Shown: positions 36,530 to 42,869 of the stretch, piece by piece | How the letters are laid out: every line of letters begins with the position of its first letter | How positions within the stretch are numbered: the first letter of the stretch is position 1 | From: Pseudomonadota bacterium | Lineage (GTDB): Bacteria; Myxococcota_A; Polyangia; Haliangiales; Haliangiaceae | Reading direction: 5' to 3' | Length of the DNA: 64,000 nucleotides | Assembly (NCBI GenBank): GCA_022360315.1 | Contig: JAKSDA010000298.1 | Coordinates: forward strand, 42,171-106,170 | Made by a program: the position numbers and the translations under genes | The notes under the pieces: model-generated | Database searches by the model: none | What the model was told of the DNA's origin: nothing | What the model saw: the letters and a program-made list of their open reading frames with translations, nothing else

Positions 36530-38734
36530 TCACTGCAAACACGCTCGGTCGATCGCGCGCAAAACCTCGAGCACGCGGGCGTCAACGGTGAAATTGTCGA
36601 CGTCATGACGCAATCTGCGGCACCAATTTGGCCAATCGGGGCCCAACGTGCCCGGAACGTTCTGAGGTTCGGGTTCGAGCCATATATCTTCAAGGTTGAC
36701 CAGGGCCATGCGGGCATCACTTGACGCCAGGTATATACTGATGGCCCGCATCATCGCAAAGAGATCGCCACCCGAGGCATAGCTGGAATCGAGAAAGCCG
36801 CGCTCAGCCAGAAAGATAGCCGTTCGCCGCCGTGACTCAGAGCGTTGCTTGCGCTCCTGTTCCGCCTGTTCATCGCTAATAAGACCCAGCTTGACTCGAT
36901 CGTCGATATCGCGCCCGAGCCAGAATCCCGCGAACGTCGGCATGTCGTGCGTGTTCAGGCTGACAACCACATCGTGAGGTACGTTTGCGCCATGGTCGTC
37001 GTCGGCTTCCTGGGCGAGTTTATCGGCCTCCTTATCATGGGCATCATTCTCATCGGTATCGGCCTCATCGGCCAATTCGGAATTCATGCCGAACTGGCCG
37101 ACATACAAGCCGAAAAAGCCGTGATCGCGCATCGTCTCCGGCAGATAATCCGGGACTGTGCCCAAATTTTCGCCGATAATCGCGCATTTGTGTCGTGTTG
37201 ACTCCAAGCACAAGATCGCATACATCTCTGGCGCGCGATACTCTACATAGAGGCCGTCCTTGGCGGATACACCTTCGGGAATCCAGTACAGGCGGTGTAA
37301 GCCCATCACATGATCGATGCGCAACAGGCCCGCATGCTCAGCGTGAGTCTGCACACAGCGCACAAAATGTTCATAACCAGCTTCGCGCAGACGCTGTGGA
37401 TGTAGGGGGGAAAGCCCCCAGTTCTGACCGGCCAAAAACAGGGCGTCTGGAGGAGCGCCTACTGAGGCCTCCATGATGAAGCAGTCGCGCTCGTGCCAGG
37501 TGTCGTAGCCACACTGGTTAACCCCTACTGGCAGATCGAGATAAAGCGCAACGTCGCTGGATCGGTCGAGAAGAGCGAGCTCTGCGTCCATGGCGAACTG
37601 GGCGTAAAGATGGTATTGGCGGGCGCGCTCGTCGTAATCCGAATCAGCGATCGAGCGCTTATGGGCGTCTGGCCACTGGGTCCAGACAATGCGGCGTGCC
37701 TCGGTCTTGGCCCGGAAGCGAGCGTACTCCTCCGCCTGCGGGTGGCGCTCGGTGTACGCCTGTATGGCCGCACGGAGCTCACTCGACTGCCAGGCAGTTT
37801 CCGCCAACGCTTCCAACACTGCGCGCCGTTGCGATGCCTGGCGTCGGTAATCGATCAGCGGCATCTCTCGCAGCATCCTCGACTCGCGCGCGTATTCGGG
37901 CGAACGCACAGCGCGTCGAGCCGCCGCGCAGGCATCAAATCCCGGCGCTGTAGTCGGATCGAGATAGAGCTCGTTCCAAAAAAGCCGGCTGACCGGTGAG
38001 TACGGGCTATACTCAAACGGTTCGTCGAGATACGACGACAGGAGCGGGAGCGTCCCCACAAAGCTGGCGCCGAGTTCACCACTGCGCCGCGCCAGCTTGG
38101 CCAGATCGGCCAGATCACCGGTACCACTTGAAAAGCGAGAGTAGAGTCCGTAAAGCGGGGCAAACACTCCCCAGCGTTTGTCCTCGGTTACGGCAAAGCC
38201 ACGTCGCGGCGCAGCAATAACCATACAGCGCCCGAACCGGCCAGCTGTTTGTACCGTGATTTGATGATAGCCATGAGCAGGTATTGGAACCGAAATCGGG
38301 CGAATAACAAACGTCTCGTCGCCGACGATTGCGGTTCGCTGAGGCCTGACATTATCCAGTGATCCGTCGTAATGGCGAACCTGTCCAGATTCGAGAATCA
38401 ACTCGATCGAGTACAGCCCCGACTGTGCGGCCGGAAGCCGTACGTTCAAAACCGCGTCCTCTCCATTCCAGGCCACCGTGCAGGGTGGCACCAGGAGCTG
38501 CGAAGAAGCGCGGCGGTAGGCGTCCAGGGCAGCAGGCGCGTCTGAGATACGATCGATCTCAGCTCCGAGCAGCCCTAATACGCGCACAAGTACGTCGGGG
38601 TCGGCGCGGCGTGGTTCCGCTTTCCAATCGACATACGACGTGAGCACGCAGAATTCTCGGGCCAGTCGATTGAGTGCATCTGTCTCGCGAGTCACGGTCG
38701 CGAACCATAGCGCAGTTCCCCCTTGGTAGGCCAT
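36530..38734 (-). CDS. malQ: 4-alpha-glucanotransferase (amylomaltase)
   Basis: The 734-residue protein of glycoside hydrolase family 77 transfers glucan segments between maltodextrins. The three catalytic motifs are present: LLRIDHVMG (nucleophile Asp), IIGENLGTVP (acid/base Glu) and SLNTHDMPTF (stabilising Asp). The N-terminal 180 residues are a beta-sandwich extension as in E. coli-type MalQ. An unusual run of about 30 acidic residues (ADEADTDENDAHDKEAD and more) is inserted between GMNS and VVVSLNTHDMP. The gene follows the sirtuin gene by 27 bases on the same strand, suggesting cotranscription. Its biological link to that neighbour is unclear. Confidence 0.92.
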   Translation of the reverse strand: MAYQGGTALWFATVTRETDALNRLAREFCVLTSYVDWKAEPRRADPDVLVRVLGLLGAEIDRISDAPAALDAYRRASSQLLVPPCTVAWNGEDAVLNVRLPAAQSGLYSIELILESGQVRHYDGSLDNVRPQRTAIVGDETFVIRPISVPIPAHGYHQITVQTAGRFGRCMVIAAPRRGFAVTEDKRWGVFAPLYGLYSRFSSGTGDLADLAKLARRSGELGASFVGTLPLLSSYLDEPFEYSPYSPVSRLFWNELYLDPTTAPGFDACAAARRAVRSPEYARESRMLREMPLIDYRRQASQRRAVLEALAETAWQSSELRAAIQAYTERHPQAEEYARFRAKTEARRIVWTQWPDAHKRSIADSDYDERARQYHLYAQFAMDAELALLDRSSDVALYLDLPVGVNQCGYDTWHERDCFIMEASVGAPPDALFLAGQNWGLSPLHPQRLREAGYEHFVRCVQTHAEHAGLLRIDHVMGLHRLYWIPEGVSAKDGLYVEYRAPEMYAILCLESTRHKCAIIGENLGTVPDYLPETMRDHGFFGLYVGQFGMNSELADEADTDENDAHDKEADKLAQEADDDHGANVPHDVVVSLNTHDMPTFAGFWLGRDIDDRVKLGLISDEQAEQERKQRSESRRRTAIFLAERGFLDSSYASGGDLFAMMRAISIYLASSDARMALVNLEDIWLEPEPQNVPGTLGPDWPNWCRRLRHDVDNFTVDARVLEVLRAIDRACLQ

Positions 38735-38761
38735 TTCTCGATTCCCACTTTACGTTGTGAT

Positions 38762-39760
38762 CTATCGTGGAACTACTGGATTCCCGGACCTGTCGCCAAA
38801 GTCGATTCGGCAGCCAGGGCCGAGGCAGCGCTCGACCAGCCGAGATAATACTTCGCCAGCGCGTCCGCTGACCCGCAAGTGCGCGAGTGAGTCACCGCGA
38901 GTTGGACCAATGTTCACAATTGCAAGGAACATGTTGCGCTCCGCAGCTCTGCGCACGAAACGGTAACCGGAGAACACGGCCAGAGAAGAACCGATCACCA
39001 ACAGGGCATCGCCTTCATCGAATAGGCGCCACGCGTCGACGACCACCTCACGGGGCACAGATTCGCCAAAGAAAACCACATCGGGCTTCAGTATGCCGGC
39101 ACAGGCCTGGCAGGCAGCGACTCGGAAACGCTCGATAGACTCGGTCGGGAGTTCGGCATCTCCGTCGGGGGCCAGTTCGGCACGCTGCTCGTGCCAGCCA
39201 GGATTCAGCGCGAGCAGCCGTTTCTGGACAGAGTCGCGCGGTTCTATTGCACCGCACGTGAGACATCGTACCTCGGCCAACGCACCGTGCAGTTCGACAA
39301 TGTGATTGCTTCCCGCGGCGTGGTGAAGGCGGTCGACGTTCTGAGTGATCAGACCGCGAACGATGCCGCTCTGCTCCATGACAGCCAGAGCTCTATGTGC
39401 CGCATTTGGAAGAGCCTGTGATAAACGCGGCCAGCCGACGACGCTGCGCGCCCAATATCGCTTTCGCGCCATGGCATCGCTGACGAACTCGCGATATTGT
39501 ACAGGATTGCGCGCCCGCCGCCGGGTGCCTGGACCACGATAGTCCGGAATCCCCGACTCCGTACTACAGCCCGCACCAGTCAGAGCCACAACGCGGCGAT
39601 GACGCAGCGCATCTGTCAGCTGGCCCAGCTGAGCCTCACTGACAGACTCGTAGGTGATGAGCTGCCTATTTAGATCGTTCAACGCGATCCTGACCTCGAT
39701 TGGTATCGTACACTGGTCACCGCCCGATTGCAGCTCATAGGCCGCAACGCATGGAGACAT
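38762..39760 (-). CDS. Sirtuin (NAD-dependent protein deacylase)
   Basis: The 332-residue protein contains the complete Sir2 fold: GAGCSTESGIPDYRGPG (NAD site), TQNVDRLHHAAGS, IVELHGAL with the catalytic His, zinc ligands CLTC and CQAC, and VIGSSLAVFSGYRF. It should remove acyl groups from lysines, using NAD. The first 45 residues are probably not part of the core and the start is uncertain. The gene begins 41 bases after the last tRNA of the array on the same strand, so the array transcript could read into it, and malQ follows 27 bases later. Confidence 0.9.
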   Translation of the reverse strand: MSPCVAAYELQSGGDQCTIPIEVRIALNDLNRQLITYESVSEAQLGQLTDALRHRRVVALTGAGCSTESGIPDYRGPGTRRRARNPVQYREFVSDAMARKRYWARSVVGWPRLSQALPNAAHRALAVMEQSGIVRGLITQNVDRLHHAAGSNHIVELHGALAEVRCLTCGAIEPRDSVQKRLLALNPGWHEQRAELAPDGDAELPTESIERFRVAACQACAGILKPDVVFFGESVPREVVVDAWRLFDEGDALLVIGSSLAVFSGYRFVRRAAERNMFLAIVNIGPTRGDSLAHLRVSGRAGEVLSRLVERCLGPGCRIDFGDRSGNPVVPR

Positions 39761-39800
39761 TTCACCATGGAGGGATGAACGACGTCTTCACCGCGCGAAC

Positions 39801-39871
39801 TGGTACCACCGGGCGGAATCGAACCGCCTCAGCGGGCTTCGGAGGCCCGCGTCGCATCCGTGCGCGGTGGC
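39801..39871 (-). tRNA. tRNA-Arg (CCG), short D-arm
   Basis: The acceptor stem GCCACCG/CGGTGGT, anticodon loop CTCCGAA and T-arm GGCGG-TTCGATT-CCGCC all fit, and CCA is encoded. The D region has only 15 bases, with stem CGCA/TGCG and a four-base loop that keeps GG. Total 71 bases. It is the last gene of the array in the direction of transcription. Confidence 0.8.
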
Positions 39872-39874
39872 TCG

Positions 39875-39945
39875 TGGTGGGAGCAGAAGGACTCGAACCT
39901 TCCGGCAGGCGCTTTACAGGCGCGGCCATTCCCTGAATTACTCCC
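39875..39945 (-). tRNA. tRNA-Tyr (GTA), class I shape with short D-arm
   Basis: Acceptor GGGAGTA/TGCTCCC, anticodon loop CTGTAAA and T-arm GAAGG-TTCGAGT-CCTTC, with encoded CCA. The variable loop has only five bases, whereas bacterial tRNA-Tyr normally has a long variable arm. The D region is 14 bases with at most a three-pair stem (TTC/GAA). The first anticodon-stem pair is C-C. Confidence 0.7.
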
Positions 39946-39954
39946 AAACAGTAG

Positions 39955-40022
39955 TTGCCCCAGCGGGATTCGAACCCGCCCATCGAGCTTAGGAGGCTCG
40001 CGTCCGATCCTTCGATGGGGCT
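39955..40022 (-). tRNA. tRNA-Arg (CCT), short D-arm
   Basis: Anticodon loop CTCCTAA on a CGAGC/GCTCG stem; T-arm GCGGG-TTCGAAT-CCCGC; acceptor GCCCCA/TGGGGC. The D region is 15 bases (CGA-AGGA-TCG). No CCA is encoded. The exact ends are uncertain by one base. Confidence 0.75.
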
Positions 40023-40024
40023 CA

Positions 40025-40091
40025 AGCTCGCCAGGGAATCGAACCCTGCCACGGAGTTTAGAAGACTCCAGTCCGCATCCATCGAGCGAGC
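40025..40091 (-). tRNA. tRNA-Arg (TCT), short D-arm
   Basis: Acceptor GCTCGCT/GGCGAGC, anticodon loop CTTCTAA on GGAGT/ACTCC, T-arm CAGGG-TTCGATT-CCCTG. The D region is 15 bases with a very weak stem. No CCA is encoded. It lies between the Arg(CCT) and Cys tRNAs; 2 bases separate it from the former. Confidence 0.75.
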
Positions 40092-40094
40092 CAA

Positions 40095-40168
40095 TGGAGC
40101 GCCAGCCCGGAATTGCACCGGGGTACCGCGGGTTGCAGCCACGTGCCTAGCTACTCGGCCACTGGCGC
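40095..40168 (-). tRNA. tRNA-Cys (GCA)
   Basis: Acceptor GCGCCAG/CTGGCGC with encoded CCA, normal D-arm GCC-GAGTAGCTA-GGC, anticodon loop CTGCAAC and T-arm CCCGG-TGCAATT-CCGGG. The T-loop has TG in place of TT. Otherwise it is a canonical 74-base tRNA. Confidence 0.9.
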
Positions 40169-40174
40169 AGTCAG

Positions 40175-40249
40175 AGCCCCTCCAGGGATTCGAACCCTGC
40201 TCTCTTCCTTACCGGGGAAGCGTGTCGAACGGACGATCACCAAAGGGGC
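40175..40249 (-). tRNA. tRNA-Thr (GGT) with C33
   Basis: Acceptor GCCCCTT/GAGGGGC, anticodon stem CTTCC/GGAAG with loop CCGGTAA, T-arm CAGGG-TTCGAAT-CCCTG. Position 33, almost always U, is C. The D-arm is poorly formed. No CCA is encoded. Confidence 0.75.
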
Positions 40250-40314
40250 CGACGCGCTTGCTGGGACAACCCGAATATGGAAGCGGCTCGGCTGTCCAGA
40301 AGCGGTGACTGGGG

Positions 40315-40385
40315 TTCCGGGAGGAGGATTCGAACCTCCATAGCGGGATTCAAAGACCCGCGTCCTTCCGTTAGACGATCCCGGA
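40315..40385 (-). tRNA. tRNA-Gln (TTG)
   Basis: Acceptor TCCGGGA/TCCCGGA, D-arm GTC-TAACGGAAG-GAC, anticodon loop CTTTGAA, T-arm GGAGG-TTCGAAT-CCTCC. The last anticodon-stem pair is T-T. No exact CCA follows (CCC instead). 65 bases separate it from the Thr tRNA. Confidence 0.88.
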
Positions 40386-40398
40386 ATGATCGGTGTAG

Positions 40399-40470
40399 TG
40401 CCCCATGAGGGAATCGAACCCTCTCCTGCGGTTTGAAAGACCGCGCTCCTGGCCATTAGACGAATGGGGC
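40399..40470 (-). tRNA. tRNA-Glu (TTC)
   Basis: Acceptor GCCCCAT/ATGGGGC is perfect, D-arm starts GTC-TAATGGCC, anticodon stem GCGGT/ACCGC with loop CTTTCAA, T-arm GAGGG-TTCGATT-CCCTC. CCA is not encoded. The structure is canonical. Confidence 0.92.
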
Positions 40471-40471
40471 A

Positions 40472-40543
40472 TGGTCGGACAAACCTGCAAGCCCCATAGG
40501 GTCACCTGCTTTCAAGGCAGGCTCCGTCGCCTGTCGGTTTGCC
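40472..40543 (-). pseudogene. Degenerate tRNA-Ser-like element (anticodon TGA)
   Basis: An acceptor-like pair GGCAAAC/GTTTGTC and a perfect anticodon arm CCTGC-CTTGAAA-GCAGG (anticodon TGA) are present, but no T-arm with the usual TTCGANT loop can be drawn; in its place is a tight CCC-TATG-GGG hairpin. Probably a decayed Ser tRNA, or a non-canonical one. Confidence 0.5.
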
Positions 40544-40600
40544 TCTCCATTCGCCCGGGTCACCCGTGGGCCGGCGCGAGTTCGAATACTGCGTAGCGAT

Positions 40601-40710
40601 GAACTCCAGCGCCGTCGATGCGTGAGCTCCAACGTCCTTCTTGCGCGAGCTCCAACGCTTCTTCTCTGCGAGCTCAAACGCGGTATGCTGTAAGAACTCC
40701 AGCAGTGCCA
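40601..40710. repeat. Five degenerate 23-base tandem repeats (GAGCTCCAAC core)
   Basis: GA(A/G)CTC(C/A)A(A/G)C cores start at 40601, 40624, 40647, 40670 and 40694, a steady period of 23 (once 24) bases. They occupy the space between the Ser-like element and the 3' end of the HNH gene, the only long spacer inside the tRNA array besides that gene. Outer copies read GAACTCCAGC and inner ones GAGCTCCAAC or a variant. Function unknown. Confidence 0.65.
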
Positions 40711-40778
40711 GGATCATTGATGGCGCACCTGGTGATCCCGGCCAATGCCCACGGGTGACCCGAGCACAGCCGCCCAGC

Positions 40779-41339
40779 TCATGCTGGGCCTTCGGCGCCA
40801 TCTATCGTCAACTGTCCGGTCCAGTACAGATAATCGCGCCACGCCTCCGGCATCGATATCATGCTTATGCGAATCGATACCGCAGGCACCCAGTGCGGCT
40901 GCGCTGGCTTGCAGCGCAGCTTCATCATGGCTCGATCAGGAGTGCGGTTGCCCTTGCGCCGGTTGCACTCATAGCAGCAAGTCACGATGTTGGTCCATGT
41001 TGTCATTCCACCGTGAGACCGCGGAATGACGTGATCATACGTGAGGTCGGAAATAGGCGCTTTGATGCCACAATACTGGCACCGGTAATTGTCCCGCGCA
41101 TAAATGTTGACACGGGAGAACTTGACCGGCTTCCTGTGCCGCCGAAAGGCCCGCAAGAGCCGCACGACTGCCGGTATCTTGAATACCAGGTTAACTGTGC
41201 GAACGTCGCGGTCGTACTCCTCCAGGACTTCGATCTTGCCCAACATGAGCAGAGTGAATGCCCGCCTCCAGGAGATCACTTTGATAGGTTCATAGCTTTG
41301 AGACAGCAATAATGTGCGAGGGGTTGCACCTCCTTGCAT
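40779..41339 (-). CDS. HNH endonuclease inside the tRNA array
   Basis: The 186-residue protein has an N-terminal helical part (LLLSQSYEPIKVISWRRAFT) and a C-terminal HNH motif: CQYCG, LTYDHVIPRSHGG, TNIVTCCYECNRRKGNRTP, with two CxxC pairs for zinc and the catalytic His in YDHV. This is a widespread single-domain McrA-like family whose role is mostly unknown. AGGAGA lies 6 bases before the ATG. It is on the same strand as the flanking tRNAs, between the Ser-like element and tRNA-Trp. It could help move the array or simply be a passenger. Confidence 0.9.
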   Translation of the reverse strand: MQGGATPRTLLLSQSYEPIKVISWRRAFTLLMLGKIEVLEEYDRDVRTVNLVFKIPAVVRLLRAFRRHRKPVKFSRVNIYARDNYRCQYCGIKAPISDLTYDHVIPRSHGGMTTWTNIVTCCYECNRRKGNRTPDRAMMKLRCKPAQPHWVPAVSIRISMISMPEAWRDYLYWTGQLTIDGAEGPA

Positions 41340-41375
41340 GATGGTTCTCCTTTCTTGCTCGCACTACCGTGGGTT

Positions 41376-41443
41376 GAGGTCGCCGAGGGATCGAACCCCG
41401 CACGTCCGGTTTTGGAAACCAAACTGGTCCCAGACCGCGACCC
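41376..41443 (-). tRNA. tRNA-Trp (CCA), minimal D-arm
   Basis: Acceptor GGGTCGC/GCGACCT, anticodon stem TTGGT/ACCGG with loop TTCCAAA, T-arm CGGGG-TTCGATC-CCTCG. The D-arm is a four-pair GGTC/GACC stem with a three-base loop (TGG). No CCA is encoded; the discriminator is C rather than the usual G. Confidence 0.75.
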
Positions 41444-41472
41444 GTACTACTGTATTCTTTCGCAGAAATACT

Positions 41473-41545
41473 TGGCACCACTGGAAGGACTCGAACCCTC
41501 GCCGTCAGCGTTCGTAGCGCTGCGTCCCATCCTCGGGGCAGTGGC
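41473..41545 (-). tRNA. tRNA-Arg (ACG)
   Basis: Acceptor GCCACTG/CAGTGGT, anticodon stem CAGCG/CGCTG with loop CTACGAA, T-arm GAGGG-TTCGAGT-CCTTC and encoded CCA after a G discriminator. The D region is short (16 bases, CCC-CGAGGAT-GGG). It is the fourth Arg tRNA of the array. Confidence 0.85.
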
Positions 41546-41548
41546 AAA

Positions 41549-41641
41549 TGCGACCGGAAGGAATCGAACCTTCGTCTCCAGAATCGAACTCCCGCCTTCC
41601 GCTTACGAGGCGGACGCTCGCACCAGCTGAGCTACACCGGC
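41549..41641 (-). pseudogene. Chimeric tRNA-Thr (CGT) with two T-arms
   Basis: The 5' part is canonical: acceptor GCCGGTG, D-arm GCTC-AGCTGGTGC-GAGC, anticodon stem TCCGC/GCGGA with loop CTCGTAA. A first T-arm (GGGAG-TTCGATT-CT) breaks off, and a second complete T-arm (GAAGG-TTCGATT-CCTTC) with a foreign acceptor strand CGGTCGC follows. That strand would pair with GCGACCG, not with the 5' end present. It looks like a recombination junction between two tRNA genes. Confidence 0.7.
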
Positions 41642-41711
41642 AGCCATGGGCTGGGCCGTTACCGGAAACGGATTGTGAGTTTCGTCGATAACCTGGCGCC
41701 CCCGGCCCATA

Positions 41712-41785
41712 TGGAGCGGCTCACGGGATTTGCACCCGTACGTAGAGGTTGGAAGCCTCCACTGCTACTGTTACATCAGAGCCGC
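41712..41785 (-). tRNA. tRNA-Gly (TCC)
   Basis: Acceptor GCGGCTC/GAGCCGC with T discriminator and encoded CCA, anticodon stem GGAGG/CCTCT with loop CTTCCAA, T-arm ACGGG-TGCAAAT-CCCGT. The D-arm is weak but of normal length. 74 bases. Confidence 0.88.
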
Positions 41786-41850
41786 GAGAGCGCCGGCGAG
41801 GGCAGCTCGCTGATTGCTCTAATCCCTCGCATCACAAGGGAGTGGCGCGG

Positions 41851-41921
41851 AGCGGGCGGCGGGAATCGAACCCGCGACTCCGGCATGGCACACCGACGTG
41901 TCACCACAACACTTCGCCCGC
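41851..41921 (-). tRNA. tRNA-Gly (GCC)
   Basis: Acceptor GCGGGCG/CGCCCGC, D-arm GTGT-TGTGGTG-ACAC, anticodon stem TCGGT/GCCGG with loop GTGCCAT, T-arm GCGGG-TTCGATT-CCCGC. CCG follows the discriminator instead of CCA. Confidence 0.88.
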
Positions 41922-41924
41922 AAG

Positions 41925-41950
41925 TTGGCATCCGCTGTGTCAGATGCCAA
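41925..41950. other. Perfect stem-loop in inter-tRNA spacer
   Basis: TTGGCATC and GATGCCAA form an eight-pair stem with a ten-base loop, directly upstream (minus direction) of tRNA-Gly(GCC). No run of T follows on either strand, so it is not a terminator; a processing or transcript-stability role is possible. Confidence 0.6.
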
Positions 41951-41978
41951 TCGGGATCGGGGGAGTCGGTCCCTATCG

Positions 41979-41996
41979 GTTGCAATGAAATGCAAC
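41979..41996. other. Short stem-loop in inter-tRNA spacer
   Basis: GTTGCA and TGCAAC form a six-pair stem with a six-base loop (ATGAAA), just downstream of tRNA-Pro on the minus strand. It lacks a T run. Confidence 0.5.
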
Positions 41997-41998
41997 GG

Positions 41999-42070
41999 TC
42001 TGGGCGAGAGGATTCGAACCTCCATCATCCCGGTTCCAAACCGGGGTGTCTACCACTGACGTACACCCAG
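41999..42070 (-). tRNA. tRNA-Pro (TGG)
   Basis: Acceptor CTGGGTG/CGCCCAG, D-arm GTC-AGTGGTA-GAC, anticodon stem CCCGG/CCGGG with loop TTTGGAA, T-loop TTCGAAT. No CCA is encoded (CCG follows). Canonical size. Confidence 0.9.
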
Positions 42071-42111
42071 ATTCATCCAACAACTAACTGTGCAACAGAC
42101 GCTGGAAGTAG

Positions 42112-42199
42112 CGGAGAGCAAGGGAATCGAACCCTCAGACCACAGGCGGCCACTCGTTTAGCAGACGAGCACCTGGCACCAATGCAGGACGGACTCTCC
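42112..42199 (-). tRNA. tRNA-Ser (GCT)
   Basis: Class II tRNA with acceptor GGAGAGT/GCTCTCC, anticodon stem CTCGT/ACGAG with loop CTGCTAA, a long variable arm (GGCCGCCTGTGGTC region) and T-arm GAGGG-TTCGATT-CCCTT. No CCA is encoded. 88 bases. Confidence 0.92.
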
Positions 42200-42303
42200 A
42201 TAACACGGACCACTCGGATATTATTAAATCTTGAAATAGCATATGTTTATGACATAACGCGAGTATCGACTTCGATAGCCCGCTCATCGTCGCTGTCACA
42301 GAG

Positions 42304-42378
42304 TAGGTCGGGTGGGAATCGAACCCACGTTTTGACGGATTAAGAGTCCGCTGCAACGCCAACGTTTGCTACCGACCC
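42304..42378 (-). tRNA. tRNA-Lys (CTT)
   Basis: Acceptor GGGTCGG/CCGACCT, anticodon stem GCGGA/TCCGT with loop CTCTTAA, T-arm GTGGG-TTCGATT-CCCAC. No CCA is encoded. An AT-rich 104-base spacer separates it from tRNA-Ser. Confidence 0.88.
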
Positions 42379-42416
42379 GCTACCACCCGGCTAAAATCGC
42401 CGTATGGTACCTTGAG

Positions 42417-42489
42417 TGCCACTCTCTGGAATCGAACCAGATCCTCTTGCTCTTCAGACAAGCGCGCGGACCACCTACGCCAGAGTGGC
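42417..42489 (-). tRNA. tRNA-Phe (GAA)
   Basis: Acceptor GCCACTC/GAGTGGC, anticodon stem CTTGT/GCAAG with loop CTGAAGA, T-arm TCTGG-TTCGATT-CCAGA. No CCA is encoded. Position 37 is G rather than the usual A. Confidence 0.88.
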
Positions 42490-42516
42490 ATGTGTACAGC
42501 CCTCGTGGACTGCTAT

Positions 42517-42537
42517 GGGGCACGGGCTAGGTGCCCC
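42517..42537. other. Perfect stem-loop between tRNA-Phe and tRNA-Gln
   Basis: GGGGCAC and GTGCCCC form a seven-pair stem with a seven-base loop (GGGCTAG). No T run follows. It lies in the 140-base spacer between these two tRNAs and looks like an isolated acceptor-type helix. Confidence 0.6.
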
Positions 42538-42629
42538 GACGTCGTTCATCTCTTACTTTGTCAAAGAACTTGCTCTCGCCACAGCTACCGTGTAGCGTTT
42601 TCTTCAGCGCGGCGCATGCTGTGGCTAAT

Positions 42630-42703
42630 TGGTTCCGGGCCCAGGATTCGAACCTGGATTCAGCGGTTCAGAGCCGCTTGTCCTGCCGTTAGACTAGCCC
42701 GGA
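42630..42703 (-). tRNA. tRNA-Gln (CTG)
   Basis: Acceptor TCCGGGC/GCCCGGA with encoded CCA, D region GTC-TAACGGCAG-GAC, anticodon stem AGCGG/CCGCT with loop CTCTGAA, T-arm CCAGG-TTCGAAT-CCTGG. Canonical 74 bases. Confidence 0.94.
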
Positions 42704-42707
42704 TTAT

Positions 42708-42782
42708 TGGTGCCCCCGGAGGGAGTTAAACCCACAACCAACCGGTTAAAAGCCAGCTGCTCTACCGTTGAGCCACGGAGGC
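42708..42782 (-). tRNA. tRNA-Lys (TTT)
   Basis: Acceptor GCCTCCG/CGGGGGC with encoded CCA, D-arm GCTC-AACGGTA-GAGC, anticodon stem GCTGG/CCGGT with loop CTTTTAA, T-arm GTGGG-TTTAACT-CCCTC. The T-loop lacks the usual TTC. Confidence 0.9.
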
Positions 42783-42823
42783 GAATTGCGTGCATCTCCG
42801 CGTTTTCGACGCAATGTAGTCAT
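42746..42823 (-). CDS. Possible 25-residue leader peptide running into tRNA-Lys
   Basis: An ATG at 42823 lies 7 bases after a perfect AAGGAGGT ribosome site. The frame begins MTTLRRKRGDARNSPPWL, continues into the tRNA-Lys(TTT) gene and stops at TAA inside its anticodon loop. The strength of the site in a tRNA array is unusual. It may be a remnant of a lost protein gene or a real small peptide. Confidence 0.35.
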   Translation of the reverse strand: MTTLRRKRGDARNSPPWLNGRAAGF

Positions 42824-42869
42824 CTCTATACCTCCTTGATCAGCACTGAGAAGTGCCTGCCCGCATCAG

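Noticed and set aside
40601..40710. CRISPR array
   Set aside because: The 23-base period is real, but the units are degenerate end to end, with no constant repeat and unique spacer structure, and no cas genes occur.
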